This document shows, in pieces, positions 24,299 to 34,139 of a stretch of DNA of 36,531 nt; positions within the stretch are counted from its first letter, which is position 1, and every line of letters begins with the position of its first letter. A program made the position numbers and the translations under genes. Origin of the DNA: Micavibrio sp. (GTDB lineage: Bacteria; Pseudomonadota; Alphaproteobacteria; Micavibrionales; Micavibrionaceae); the NCBI GenBank assembly GCA_027075555.1, contig JALTAZ010000112.1, positions 1 to 36,531 on the forward strand, written 5' to 3'. The notes beneath the pieces are model-generated. The model searched no databases and had not been told where the DNA came from. It saw only the letters and a list, made by a program, of their open reading frames with translations.

Positions 24299-27078
24299 TC
24301 GGGTTTTTATCACAAATAGTTTTCGTGCAGCCCGTAATATTATCGGCTTTACTGGCATTGCCTGTGATCTGGTATATATTACGTATTACGCCTCCTGCTC
24401 CAAAAACTATATTCTTCCCTGCTACTATTTTTTTAAAAGGGCTTGTATCTGAAGAACAAACAGCAAGCAAGTCCCCATGGTGGATATTATTATTACGACT
24501 TATTATTGCCGCATTGATAATAATAGGATTAGCAAATCCTGTATTAAACCCCGCCAAAGAAATACCTGGATATGGTCCTGTTCGCATAATAATGGATAAT
24601 AGTTGGGCAAGTGCACAAACTTGGCAAATGCAAACTAAAACAGCAGAAGAAATAATTAAAAAATCTGCTCGTGATAATAGGGAAATTTATATAATAACTA
24701 CAACCCCTGCTCTGGGAGAAAAAAATATTAAACAAGTTGGACCACTAAGTGAGGGGGCTGCTCTTTCTATAATCAGGGGAATGAAACCAAATCCATGGCC
24801 TGCCGATTATGAAGCATTTATCAAAGAACTTAAAAATCAAAAAATCAAAAAATCAATTCACAATGTTTGGCTATCACATGGTCTTGATGAGGGGAATATC
24901 AGAAAAGCGGTCAAAATAGCGCAAAGAACTGGGGGGTTATCTTTCTTTACTGTAAATAACGAAAAACTACCATTATTACTTCGCTCTAACAAAAAAGTTA
25001 TAAGTAAGAAAGATCAGAAAGATGGCTCTAAAAATACATATATTGATGTTGATGCCCCAAGAAATGTGGAAGCAAATATTCCTGTTATAGTACGCGCAAT
25101 GGCAAGTAAAAATGTAATATTGGACATTGCATCTGCAAATGTATCAACTTCTAAAGCCCCTATATCTGTAGCTTTTGATATAACAGATGATCAAGTCGCC
25201 AAAGTTACAACTTTTCAAATAAGCGGACGTAAAGGCGCTGGCGGGGTATTTTTACTTGATGATAGATTTAAGAAAAAAAATGTTGGCATAGCCGATAACG
25301 CAGGATCTGAAAGTGCTGCCCCACTTATAGAAGCTAGTTATTATATAAAACGTGCCTTAGAGCCATATTCAAATATTACAATAGATAATATTGATAAACT
25401 TATTGAAAAGAATATGTCAGTTATAATATTACCAGATATAGGAGCAATGCCAACAGAAACTCTTAACGCTTTGGAAACATGGGTTAAAAAAGGCGGCCTA
25501 TTACTTAGATTTAGTGGAGTTAATCTTGCAAATTCTGTAAATAAACAGTTTTTACTTCCTGTTACTCTGCGATCTGGAGAGCGCTCTTTATCTGGATCTT
25601 TATCATGGGATAAGCCGCAAAAAATTATTCCCTTTGAAAAAAACAGCCCATTTTATGGCTTAGACATACCTGATGATGTAAGTATAAGACAACAAGTTTT
25701 AGCCGATCCCGAGCAAGATCTTGAGGGCAAAATATGGGCAAAACTATCTGATGGAACACCTTTTATAACAGCTAATGGTAAAGGAAAAGGACTTATAGTC
25801 CTTATTCATACCACTGCAAATACTGACTGGTCTGATTTTGCCCTTTCAGGACTATATGTTTCGGTTTTAAAAAGAATTATACAGCTTGCCGGTAAAAGCA
25901 CATCTAAGGCAAATTATGATTTTGCATCTCTTGCTCCATTGTTAATTATGGATGGATATGGAAAACTATATCCGCCCCCTGCCGCTGTTTCACCCTTGAA
26001 AGCAAAAAATTTGGATTTATTTATACCAACATCACTAACCCCCCCTGGAATTTATGGCACAGGGCAAACGCAATATGCTCTTAATCTTGGAACAAATCTC
26101 CCTGCGCTATTGATCCCGCAATCCCTTCCTAAAAGCATAATAAAAAGTCATTATAAGCAAGATTATGAGCGCAGTGTAATGCCATATATCTTATATTTGG
26201 CTCTGGCTTTATATTGCTTGGATTGGTTGATTATGATTCTTATAGCAGGAAAGCGTCCTTTGTTTTTCACTAAAAAGGCTAGGTTATCCTTGTTTAACTT
26301 GATATTACCTTTTGGACTGATGGTATCTATATTACCTACAAAATCTTATGCAAATGAAAATTTTGATATAAAATATGCAAGTGCGTTTTACCTTGCTTAT
26401 ATTAAAACTGGTGATACAGAATTAGATAGTTTAACGCGCCAAGGACTGGAATCGTTATCAAATACCTTAACTCAAAGAACATCTGTTGAGCCTAGGGGCG
26501 TGGTTGGTCTAAATCCTGAAAAGGATAATTTGAATTTTTTTCCCCTTATATATTGGTCTATCAGCAAAAATCAAAAAATCTATTCTGATAAGGCGATGAA
26601 AAATATTCAATTTTATCTAGATCATGGCGGAACTATAATATTTGACACGCGCGATCAAAATCGCTCAACAAGCAGCATGACAAACACAGCCAACGCCAAA
26701 GCTTTAAGGCGGATTACCTCCTCACTTAATATACCGCCAATAATTCCTATTCCTAGCGATCATGTTTTAGGGCGTTCTTTTTACCTGCTTAAAGATTTTC
26801 CTGGCCGCTATAACTCAGCGACCCTTTGGGTAGAACGCTATAGCGCAAGTGGAAGGGATAATGTCTCTTCTGTAATAATAGGTAGCAATGATTGGGTGGG
26901 ATCATGGTATGACTCTCTAGGACAGAGAAGTTTTAACCGCTTTAATCGCTCTGGTAATGCACGCCAAAGGGAAATGGCACTTCGTTTTGGTGTAAATCTT
27001 GTAATGTATGCTTTAACTGGCAATTATAAAGCCGATCAAGTTCATATTCCTTACATATTGGAAAGATTGGGGAAATAA
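24295..27078 (+). CDS. BatA N-terminal / DUF4159 membrane protein
   Basis: The 927-residue protein begins with a BatA-type membrane module (two helices within residues 1-85: VILSALLALPVIWYIL and LLLRLIIAALIIIGL). A VWA-like domain and a further extracytoplasmic region follow. Two more helices lie near 627-650 and 662-683. A C-terminal DUF4159 domain starts after SYANENFD (FFPLIYWSISKNQKIYSDKA, then FYLDHGGTIIFDTRDQN). The whole arrangement is common in alphaproteobacterial MoxR operons; the biochemical role is unknown, perhaps envelope stress or complex assembly. It overlaps the preceding gene by four bases and the next by one (TAATG). Confidence 0.85.
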   Translation: MIGFLSQIVFVQPVILSALLALPVIWYILRITPPAPKTIFFPATIFLKGLVSEEQTASKSPWWILLLRLIIAALIIIGLANPVLNPAKEIPGYGPVRIIMDNSWASAQTWQMQTKTAEEIIKKSARDNREIYIITTTPALGEKNIKQVGPLSEGAALSIIRGMKPNPWPADYEAFIKELKNQKIKKSIHNVWLSHGLDEGNIRKAVKIAQRTGGLSFFTVNNEKLPLLLRSNKKVISKKDQKDGSKNTYIDVDAPRNVEANIPVIVRAMASKNVILDIASANVSTSKAPISVAFDITDDQVAKVTTFQISGRKGAGGVFLLDDRFKKKNVGIADNAGSESAAPLIEASYYIKRALEPYSNITIDNIDKLIEKNMSVIILPDIGAMPTETLNALETWVKKGGLLLRFSGVNLANSVNKQFLLPVTLRSGERSLSGSLSWDKPQKIIPFEKNSPFYGLDIPDDVSIRQQVLADPEQDLEGKIWAKLSDGTPFITANGKGKGLIVLIHTTANTDWSDFALSGLYVSVLKRIIQLAGKSTSKANYDFASLAPLLIMDGYGKLYPPPAAVSPLKAKNLDLFIPTSLTPPGIYGTGQTQYALNLGTNLPALLIPQSLPKSIIKSHYKQDYERSVMPYILYLALALYCLDWLIMILIAGKRPLFFTKKARLSLFNLILPFGLMVSILPTKSYANENFDIKYASAFYLAYIKTGDTELDSLTRQGLESLSNTLTQRTSVEPRGVVGLNPEKDNLNFFPLIYWSISKNQKIYSDKAMKNIQFYLDHGGTIIFDTRDQNRSTSSMTNTANAKALRRITSSLNIPPIIPIPSDHVLGRSFYLLKDFPGRYNSATLWVERYSASGRDNVSSVIIGSNDWVGSWYDSLGQRSFNRFNRSGNARQREMALRFGVNLVMYALTGNYKADQVHIPYILERLGK

Positions 27079-29186
27079 TGGACGCTAAAACACAGCTTGC
27101 AACAACATTCCACTTTTCACCAACCCTTGATTGGTCGTGGATAGTTGTAGCATGCATTATCGGAATTATTTTATTTATAATCTCTTTTTTCAAATATCGC
27201 CGCGCTCTTGCCATGCGTAGTTTGATGTTTATTGCGTTTATTATAGCGCTTTTAGAGCCATCTCTTACAAAAGAAGATAGAAGTTATGTCAAAGATGTGG
27301 TGGCAATTATTGTTGATAAAAGCCCAAGCCAAAATTTTGAAAAACGCAGTGAAAGAACTTTAAACGCTCTTTCATATCTTCAAAATGAAATAGAAAAAAG
27401 TGGTAAATTTGAACTTAGAGTTATTAACGCTCCAAATAATAATGAAGAAATAACTAGTCGCACCGATTTATTTTCCGCGCTAGATCAAGCGTTGAGTGAT
27501 GTTCCACCTAAACGGCGTGCCGGCGTGATTTTCCTTTCAGATGGTCAAATACACGATATTCCTAATGCCATAGTTGCAGGTAAGAATTACGGCCCTGTTC
27601 ACCTTTTACTAAGTGGCAAAAAAAGTGAAAAAGACAGACAAATTGTTATAAACCATGCATCTGCATATGGGCTTGTGGGAAAAGATATAACCGTGAAGTA
27701 CCGTGTTGAAGACACTGAAAATATTGGTAAAAATAACGCCAAAGTTACCCTGACCCTACATAATGGTGAAAAACGTGTAACAAATGTTCCAATAAATGAG
27801 GAACAAAGTCTAAGCATTCCAATAGAACATGCAGGGCAAAATATATTTACCCTAGAAGTTGAAGGTGTAGAAGATGAAATTACCCTAAGCAATAACAAAA
27901 CCGCAATTTTAGTTAATGGTGTTCGTGATCGCTTAAAGGTTTTACTTGTTTCTGGAAAGCCCCACACCGGAGAGCGAACATGGCGTAATCTTTTAACCTC
28001 TGATCCTGGGGTGGATCTGATACATTTTACAATATTAAGAGAACCACAAAAATTTGACTATACTCCTAAGCGTGAATTATCGCTTATTGCCTTTCCATTT
28101 AGAGAGTTATTCGAAGTTAAATTATATGATTTTGACTTAATAATTTTTGATCGTTTCCGTGTTAATAATATTTTACCAGAAAAATATTTTCGTAATATTG
28201 TTAGATATATTCGCGAAGGAGGAGCATTCTTAGAAGCTAGCGGTCCTGCTTTTGCGACAAAAAGATCTATATATGATACCCCGCTTGGCGATATATTACC
28301 TGCAACACCCACAGGAAAAATAATAGAACGCAAATATATCCCTAAAATTACTGAGCTTGGTTATCAACACCCTGTTACTAAGAATATTATATGGAATAAT
28401 AAAGTTATAAATAAAAATGAAAAAGAAAATTGGGGCTCATGGTTGCGCTATATTGATATAAAACGCAGACGCGGTGATATATTGATGAGTAATGATGAAG
28501 GATCTCCACTACTGATATTAGATAGGGTTGGCAAAGGAAGAGTAGCACAAATATCAAGCGATCATATGTGGCTTTGGTCACGTGGTTATGAGGGCGGCGG
28601 ACCACATGCCGAATTATTGCGACGTATTGTTCACTGGCTTATGAAAGAACCCGAACTTGACGAACGTGCACTAGATATCAAGGTTAACAATAATATAATC
28701 ACTATTGAAAAACAAGGATATGGTAAAGAAGAAGAATCGGTTGCTATGACCTTACCTAATGGTGAAAATCTGGTAATAGATTTAAAAATAGATAAAAACT
28801 CGGGCAAACTCATATATAAATATGAGGCAAAAGATCTAGGGATTTATAGTTTTGAAGACATAAATTCCATGAGAAAATTTGCTATAATAGGAGAGTTAAC
28901 GCCAATAGAACTAAGAAGTGTTATAACAACCGATAAAAAACTTCGCCCCTTAATAAATAGCTCTGGTGGAACAGCAATATGGCTTGATAAAGTGGCAAGA
29001 CCAACTGTAACTGTTGCAAAAAGTACCAAAAGATATGGTGGATCAAATTGGCTGGCTTTAAAACAAAATAATGATTTCACTGTAACAGGAGTTAGAGATA
29101 TTTCATTGTTTCCTAAATGGGTTACTCTGTTGATATTGTTATCCATAATGATGGTATTATGGGTAAGAGAGGGCAAAACTAAGTAA
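27078..29186 (+). CDS. Membrane protein with VWA-like and glutamine-amidotransferase-like domains
   Basis: The 702-residue protein has two N-terminal helices (SWIVVACIIGIILFIISFF and a second ending IIALLEPS), a VWA-like domain (VVAIIVDKSPSQ near residue 76; AGVIFLSDGQIHDI near 150), an immunoglobulin-like stretch and a class-I glutamine-amidotransferase-like fold (KVLLVSGKPHTGERTWRNLL, FDLIIFDRF, IREGGAFLEASGPA). A final helix lies at about 680-697 (WVTLLILLSIMMVLWV). I see no Cys nucleophile where a working amidotransferase would have one, so this domain is probably non-catalytic. It is the last gene of the MoxR operon; its start overlaps the previous stop by one base. Confidence 0.82.
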   Translation: MDAKTQLATTFHFSPTLDWSWIVVACIIGIILFIISFFKYRRALAMRSLMFIAFIIALLEPSLTKEDRSYVKDVVAIIVDKSPSQNFEKRSERTLNALSYLQNEIEKSGKFELRVINAPNNNEEITSRTDLFSALDQALSDVPPKRRAGVIFLSDGQIHDIPNAIVAGKNYGPVHLLLSGKKSEKDRQIVINHASAYGLVGKDITVKYRVEDTENIGKNNAKVTLTLHNGEKRVTNVPINEEQSLSIPIEHAGQNIFTLEVEGVEDEITLSNNKTAILVNGVRDRLKVLLVSGKPHTGERTWRNLLTSDPGVDLIHFTILREPQKFDYTPKRELSLIAFPFRELFEVKLYDFDLIIFDRFRVNNILPEKYFRNIVRYIREGGAFLEASGPAFATKRSIYDTPLGDILPATPTGKIIERKYIPKITELGYQHPVTKNIIWNNKVINKNEKENWGSWLRYIDIKRRRGDILMSNDEGSPLLILDRVGKGRVAQISSDHMWLWSRGYEGGGPHAELLRRIVHWLMKEPELDERALDIKVNNNIITIEKQGYGKEEESVAMTLPNGENLVIDLKIDKNSGKLIYKYEAKDLGIYSFEDINSMRKFAIIGELTPIELRSVITTDKKLRPLINSSGGTAIWLDKVARPTVTVAKSTKRYGGSNWLALKQNNDFTVTGVRDISLFPKWVTLLILLSIMMVLWVREGKTK

Positions 29187-29232
29187 ACTTTCATGAGAGT
29201 AAACCCCCATGGTATCACTTAAAAATAAAAAC

Positions 29233-31176
29233 TTAAGCAGGTAATTGCTCTTTATGCAAAGCACCCTCTATAGCGTCTAACAACATATTTTTATTTACCG
29301 GCTTACGCAAAACCGCAGTAATTGCAGGATGGTTATCTATTATCTCTCTCATTTTTTCCTCGCTATATCCAGATAAGATAACAAATCTAAGACCTGGTAA
29401 ATCTTCATATATTTGATTTACCATTTCTAAACCAGTCATTATAGGCATATTATAATCAGTTATAATAAGATCAAATTCAGTTGGATTTTCACGAATTAAA
29501 TCAAGACCATCAAGCCCCGATACGGCATAAGAAGTTTTATATCCTAGGCGCTCTAACATCTTAAGAGTCATATTGCGCACATTTTCTTGATCTTCAATCA
29601 ATAGGATATGCCCATCTTTCTTAGAATTAGTATCATCATTTATCTTATTTGTATTTTTAACTGCACTTTGCTCCATATTACCAACTACAGGAAAATACAG
29701 CTCAAAAGTTGTTCCTTTTCCAAGAATACTGTCTATAACCAAAAACCCTTTATGACTAACAAGTACACCATGTACAGTGGCAAGACCAAGCCCTGTACCT
29801 TTATCAACAGGCTTAGTTGTAAAAAATGGCTCAAAAATATGCTCCATTATTACCCTGCTCATACCAGTTCCTGTATCAGAAATACTAAGTTTCACATAGC
29901 TGTTGTTTTTACATAAATGGCTTAATATTAAACGAGAGCGCCCAGCATCAATATCATCAATACGCAAATAAGGCGTCTCACTAGCATCTGGCAGCTCGCT
30001 TCTTACAACATTTTGAATATTTATATCATCAGGGCAAAACATATCCATTCTTACATCTATAACGCCATGATTATCCTCAATTGCATCTTGGGCATTTACG
30101 CATAAATTCATAACTACCTGTGAAATTTGAGTTTGGTTGCCATTTATAATAACAGAATCTACATTTATGGCGCTTTGCAACTCTATTGTTTTTGGAATAG
30201 TAACCGCAACCATAGACAATGCTTCATTAACAGATTTAACCAAATCAAGCGTATCTTTTCCGCTATTACTACGCCTTGAAAAAGCTAGCATCTGATCGAC
30301 TAGCTCTCTGGCTTGCATACCTGCCTGAAGTATATTTTCTGCAAATTTGCGTTGCTCTCCATCTTCATCAAGATCTTCTAACAAAAACTCTGCATAGCCA
30401 TTCATAGCAGCCAAAATATTATTAAAATCATGCGCTATTCCACCTGCAAGACGCCCTATAGCCTCCATCTTTTGGGCTTGATAGAATTGATCTTCTAAAT
30501 CCTTCTTTTCCTGCTCTGTCTTTTTCCTATAGCTAATATCTTGAACAGTGCCTATTAGGCCGCCATCTGGAATTCGTGTTATTGATATTTCTGTATAGAT
30601 TGAAGAATTATCTTCTCTATATATTTGAAAATCTCCATTCCAAAAGCCATTTTCATATAGTTCAGGCAGTATATCCTCTTCTATTATTTCAAAATCAGAA
30701 GGCAAAAATATATCCTCCCAGCTTTTTCCATTTAAGCTCTCTCTCCTACTATCATCAATTCCGATAATTTCACAAAAAGACTTATTTATGTATGAAATAT
30801 TGTCATTTTTATCCATTATAAAGATTCCGTCACGTGCCGCGTCTAATGCTGCTAAACGATTTTGTAAAAGACTAAGAGTTTTTATCCTTTCACAATTTAA
30901 ATTTTCTAGTCTCTTAAGTTTATCCGAGTTGAGAATAATTAGAACAAAACCACATATACCAACAGCATATATAGACCAATAAACCCACATTTCTTGACGT
31001 TCAAACTTGCTCCATAACATGCTCATGTCATGAGATGGAACAACATTTTGATAAGATTGACTTAAATCCTTTCGCATAACTATCAATTTAGATGCCGAAT
31101 ATATGGCAATCATTGAAAAAACAAGAATAATAATGGCGGGTAGGAAAAGTAAAAACCTACATTTTTTATCTTTCAT
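29233..31176 (-). CDS. Hybrid sensor histidine kinase, CckA-like architecture
   Basis: The 647-residue protein has two membrane helices (about residues 8-28 and 66-83) enclosing a short periplasmic loop, and a PAS domain (about 105-218). HisKA carries phospho-His249 in GGIAHDFNN. HATPase has an N box (VVMNLCVNAQDAIED), G1 (SDTGTGM) and G2 (KGTGLGLATVHG). The C-terminal receiver has phosphoacceptor Asp574 (LIITDYNMP) and Lys625. TM-TM-PAS-HK-REC is the layout of CckA, the kinase that feeds phosphate to ChpT and CtrA, and the HDFNN form of the H box is shared. It lies 70 bases downstream of a NarL-type response regulator on the same strand, so a separate two-component role is equally possible. 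Confidence 0.85.
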   Translation of the reverse strand: MKDKKCRFLLFLPAIIILVFSMIAIYSASKLIVMRKDLSQSYQNVVPSHDMSMLWSKFERQEMWVYWSIYAVGICGFVLIILNSDKLKRLENLNCERIKTLSLLQNRLAALDAARDGIFIMDKNDNISYINKSFCEIIGIDDSRRESLNGKSWEDIFLPSDFEIIEEDILPELYENGFWNGDFQIYREDNSSIYTEISITRIPDGGLIGTVQDISYRKKTEQEKKDLEDQFYQAQKMEAIGRLAGGIAHDFNNILAAMNGYAEFLLEDLDEDGEQRKFAENILQAGMQARELVDQMLAFSRRSNSGKDTLDLVKSVNEALSMVAVTIPKTIELQSAINVDSVIINGNQTQISQVVMNLCVNAQDAIEDNHGVIDVRMDMFCPDDINIQNVVRSELPDASETPYLRIDDIDAGRSRLILSHLCKNNSYVKLSISDTGTGMSRVIMEHIFEPFFTTKPVDKGTGLGLATVHGVLVSHKGFLVIDSILGKGTTFELYFPVVGNMEQSAVKNTNKINDDTNSKKDGHILLIEDQENVRNMTLKMLERLGYKTSYAVSGLDGLDLIRENPTEFDLIITDYNMPIMTGLEMVNQIYEDLPGLRFVILSGYSEEKMREIIDNHPAITAVLRKPVNKNMLLDAIEGALHKEQLPA

Positions 31177-31246
31177 GATTATAGTTTCACCTAATTACTT
31201 ATTTAGTTTAGTTAAAAATAATAGCTGCATTCTTAACCTCTCTTAC

Positions 31247-31927
31247 CTATGTGTCAGAAGCTGGGATAATTCCCATTTCCTTTGCCATAAGCGCAGCCTG
31301 AGTTCTATTATTTGCATTAAGTTTACGACAAACTCCACGAATATGAAGCTTTACAGTTACTACCTGCAAATCCAACGCTCTTGCAATTTCTTTATTAGAT
31401 GCGCCTTTAACAAGATATGAAAGAACTTCTCTTTCACGAGGGGTAAAAGTAACGCTATTATTAGTTTTTACAGCATTATCATCACACTTTTTATCATCAG
31501 AAGTAGAATCCGCATAATAAGATGGCATAAATTGTGCTTTTTCCCCTTTGGGAATAAATATTTCACCGTTAATTACATTTTGTATTGCTATAAGCAGTGC
31601 CTTACCAGAAAGTGTCTTAGGAAAATACCCTACAGCCCCCATATTCAAGGCTTTTTCTATATCTTCACTTTCTGCTACGCCAGACATAAGGGCTACTCGG
31701 TTATTAGGAAATTTATCCCTTACAACCTCAAACCCTCCAAGACCGTTCATTCCAGGCATCTTTAGATCCAGTATAACTAAGTCCTGATGAGGATCATTTT
31801 CCAATTTTGATAACGCCTCATAAAAATCTTTGGCAAGAGTAACATATGAAGACGGATTAGAACGCTCAATATATTGTACTAATGCATCCCTGAATAAAGT
31901 ATGATCATCTGCAATAAGCAGCTTCAT
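31247..31927 (-). CDS. NarL/FixJ-type response regulator
   Basis: From ATG 31927 the protein has 226 residues. An upstream ATG at 31951 is less likely because GGAGG (31935-31939) sits seven bases before 31927. The receiver is canonical: acidic D7-D8, phosphoacceptor Asp54 (VILDLKMPG), Ser82 (LMSGV) and Lys104 (YFPKTLSG). A LuxR helix-turn-helix follows a charged linker (TPREREVLSYLVKGASNKEI, then VTVKLHIRGVCRKLNANNRT). It precedes the hybrid kinase gene and probably forms an operon with it, though hybrid kinases often act through phosphotransfer proteins. Contrast with the regulator at 16863-17528, whose receiver has lost every key residue. Confidence 0.88.
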   Translation of the reverse strand: MKLLIADDHTLFRDALVQYIERSNPSSYVTLAKDFYEALSKLENDPHQDLVILDLKMPGMNGLGGFEVVRDKFPNNRVALMSGVAESEDIEKALNMGAVGYFPKTLSGKALLIAIQNVINGEIFIPKGEKAQFMPSYYADSTSDDKKCDDNAVKTNNSVTFTPREREVLSYLVKGASNKEIARALDLQVVTVKLHIRGVCRKLNANNRTQAALMAKEMGIIPASDT

Positions 31928-31934
31928 AAAAAAA

Positions 31935-31939
31935 CCTCC
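31935..31939 (-). promoter_or_regulatory. Ribosome-binding site deciding the response-regulator start
   Basis: GGAGG on the minus strand lies seven bases before ATG 31927, supporting that start over ATG 31951. Confidence 0.7.
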
Positions 31940-32045
31940 ACACACTACCACATCGTATAAAACGATGACTCCACTTCCTTAGTATAGCATAAATAAATTA
32001 GAAAAAACTTAAAAAAGATTGCTATCGTAACACATCTATAGATTG

Positions 32046-34139
32046 CTATTTTTTATTATGAATTGCAACATGAAGCTGTGTTGTTGGTTGCATCTGTATG
32101 TGTTTTAGCCTTAAACGATATATATAAACCCCTTCCATGACCCTTTGCACATAGTTACGGGTTTCATATATGGGGATTAATTCAATCCAATCAATAAGGT
32201 CAATCTCTCCTGTTCTAGGGTCTCCAAAATCTCTTAGCCAACTATCTACTCTGCTAGGACCTGCGTTATAAGCAGCAATTGCCAATGGATAGCTTCCATC
32301 ATAGCGCTCAATCAACTTGGAAATATAATAAGAACCTAATATCATATTGTATTTAGGATTATCAGTTAACCACGATTTTTTATATGGCAAACTTAGCTTT
32401 TTTGCCATACTGCGCGCCGTAGCAGGCATAAGTTGCATAAGCCCAAGTGCACCTGCACTGCTTTTTGCACTGTAATCAAACATGCTTTCTTGGCGAATAA
32501 TTGCATGAACCAATGCCCATTCAGCATAATTTATCTGTGCGAGCTGTTTTGTTATAGTTGGATATGATTGTTTTGTAAGAAACAATCCCTTTTTAGTAGC
32601 CTTCTTAGCAATTTTCACAGCCAATTTTTTATTTCCACGTTTAGCAACCATTTCTGCGGCAAATCTATATGCTTTAGGGGTTTCATCTGACCGCAAAAAA
32701 GCATTCAAAAAATCTTCTGATATATCTTTCTTTCCAGCAATTCTAAATAACTCATAAGCCTGAACAAGCTCTGATTTCCAATAAGATTTACGTTGAGAAT
32801 TTGAAATATATGGAAGTTTAGTATTAGGAAGTTTATCCCTGATAGAAAGAGCTGAGCTTGCTAATTGCCCATAAAAAGTTGTTTGATATTCCGAAGATAT
32901 CTTATACCAGTCTTTGGCCATGGTTAATTGCCCAATATCCTCGGCAGAGCGCCCAACCCAATAAGCAGCTCTAGCCTTACTAACTGGCATTTTAACCTTT
33001 GTATAAAGAGCGGTAAATCTCTCATAGGCTTCTGTCGGGCGATGAATAAAACGCAAAGCCATCCAACCTGCTAACCACTGCGCCTGAGCATAAGAAAAAC
33101 CATCATGTTGAATATGACGAGATGATAGCTCATATGCCTTTTTATACTCACCCTTTTGTAAAAGCCTGCGAATAATTATATGGCGCTCTTTCCACCAATC
33201 CTTGGGGTTATTTACTTTGGCATTTTCTGGCAAGGTATATAAAATCTCTACTGCGCCATCATCAAGATCACGTTTTCTTCGCCAACGCAGCCTTTCATAT
33301 AATAGCCCTGTATCATTTTTAAGATTATCCGGAACTTTATCAATTAACGCGGCAAGACCGCTATTTTTATTCTTAGCTAAAGCAATTCGAGCTCTTGCCA
33401 AATGATAATAACCATTACCAAGAAATGATGCCATGCCTAGACCATTATCATATTCTTTACGCAATAATAAAATATCAAAACGGCTTTTGTGGGACTTTAA
33501 TGTTAGAAAACGTCCATAATCCTTTAATATCTTCTTTTGTTGTGCCCGACTTAACTTAGCACTTTCCCACCAATTAGACAAAAACTCCTTGGCCTGTTTA
33601 TCCTTACCATTTATAATAAGCGCGTCCATGTAACGCCCCATGCCATAAGGCGTTTTAGGCTCATATTTGCTATACCATGCTATTACCTCGTCATTAGATA
33701 AAGTTTCAGGCATCACGCCCTCGGCTCTAAGTTTTAATTTATTTATATTAGGCCATTCTGGGTTATGTTCTATAAATCTTGAAAGACTAAGAAATAGTTG
33801 ATTATTCCAGTCTTTTTTGTTGGTGTTGCTAAGTAACAGCCAGTGATAAATCTTTGCCGCTAATGGATCTTTGCTCTGTGCTATTTTATCTCTGGCTTTA
33901 TCCCATTTTCCTAAATCAATAAGCTTTATAGCCTCTATTGTAAGAAGGCGCGCTTGCGTATTTTGCAGGCGATTTACAGGACTATCCTTAGCTATGACTG
34001 GAAGAGGAACAAATAAAAGCCTGCAGAAAATAACAAAAATAAAGATATTAGCGGCTGCGTTATTGCAAAATACTTTGCTACAAGATAGATTTAGAGCCGT
34101 TTTAATGAATACTAACAAAAGAGAAAAGCAATGTTTCAT
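32046..34139 (-). CDS. slt: Soluble lytic murein transglycosylase
   Basis: From ATG 34139 the protein has 697 residues. An upstream in-frame ATG at 34295 would extend 150 bases further into dapA and encodes nothing signal-like. The N-terminus has two hydrophobic stretches, the second ending VPLPVIAKDS as an export signal. A long helical superhelix (about 70-520) precedes the SLT catalytic domain: catalytic Glu551 in HAIIRQESMFD, GALGLMQLMPATA and LAIAAYNAGPSRVDSWL. The enzyme cleaves the MurNAc-GlcNAc bond to give 1,6-anhydro ends. Its start overlaps the dapA start by nine bases head to head, so the two promoters lie within each other's coding sequence. Confidence 0.88.
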   Translation of the reverse strand: MKHCFSLLLVFIKTALNLSCSKVFCNNAAANIFIFVIFCRLLFVPLPVIAKDSPVNRLQNTQARLLTIEAIKLIDLGKWDKARDKIAQSKDPLAAKIYHWLLLSNTNKKDWNNQLFLSLSRFIEHNPEWPNINKLKLRAEGVMPETLSNDEVIAWYSKYEPKTPYGMGRYMDALIINGKDKQAKEFLSNWWESAKLSRAQQKKILKDYGRFLTLKSHKSRFDILLLRKEYDNGLGMASFLGNGYYHLARARIALAKNKNSGLAALIDKVPDNLKNDTGLLYERLRWRRKRDLDDGAVEILYTLPENAKVNNPKDWWKERHIIIRRLLQKGEYKKAYELSSRHIQHDGFSYAQAQWLAGWMALRFIHRPTEAYERFTALYTKVKMPVSKARAAYWVGRSAEDIGQLTMAKDWYKISSEYQTTFYGQLASSALSIRDKLPNTKLPYISNSQRKSYWKSELVQAYELFRIAGKKDISEDFLNAFLRSDETPKAYRFAAEMVAKRGNKKLAVKIAKKATKKGLFLTKQSYPTITKQLAQINYAEWALVHAIIRQESMFDYSAKSSAGALGLMQLMPATARSMAKKLSLPYKKSWLTDNPKYNMILGSYYISKLIERYDGSYPLAIAAYNAGPSRVDSWLRDFGDPRTGEIDLIDWIELIPIYETRNYVQRVMEGVYIYRLRLKHIQMQPTTQLHVAIHNKK

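Noticed and set aside
29187-29232. Bidirectional terminator between the MoxR operon and the kinase gene
   Set aside because: No stem of useful length could be found in these 46 bases.
32016-32049. Direct repeat AGATTGCTAT twice near the slt stop
   Set aside because: Direct rather than inverted, two copies only, so no terminator and probably chance.
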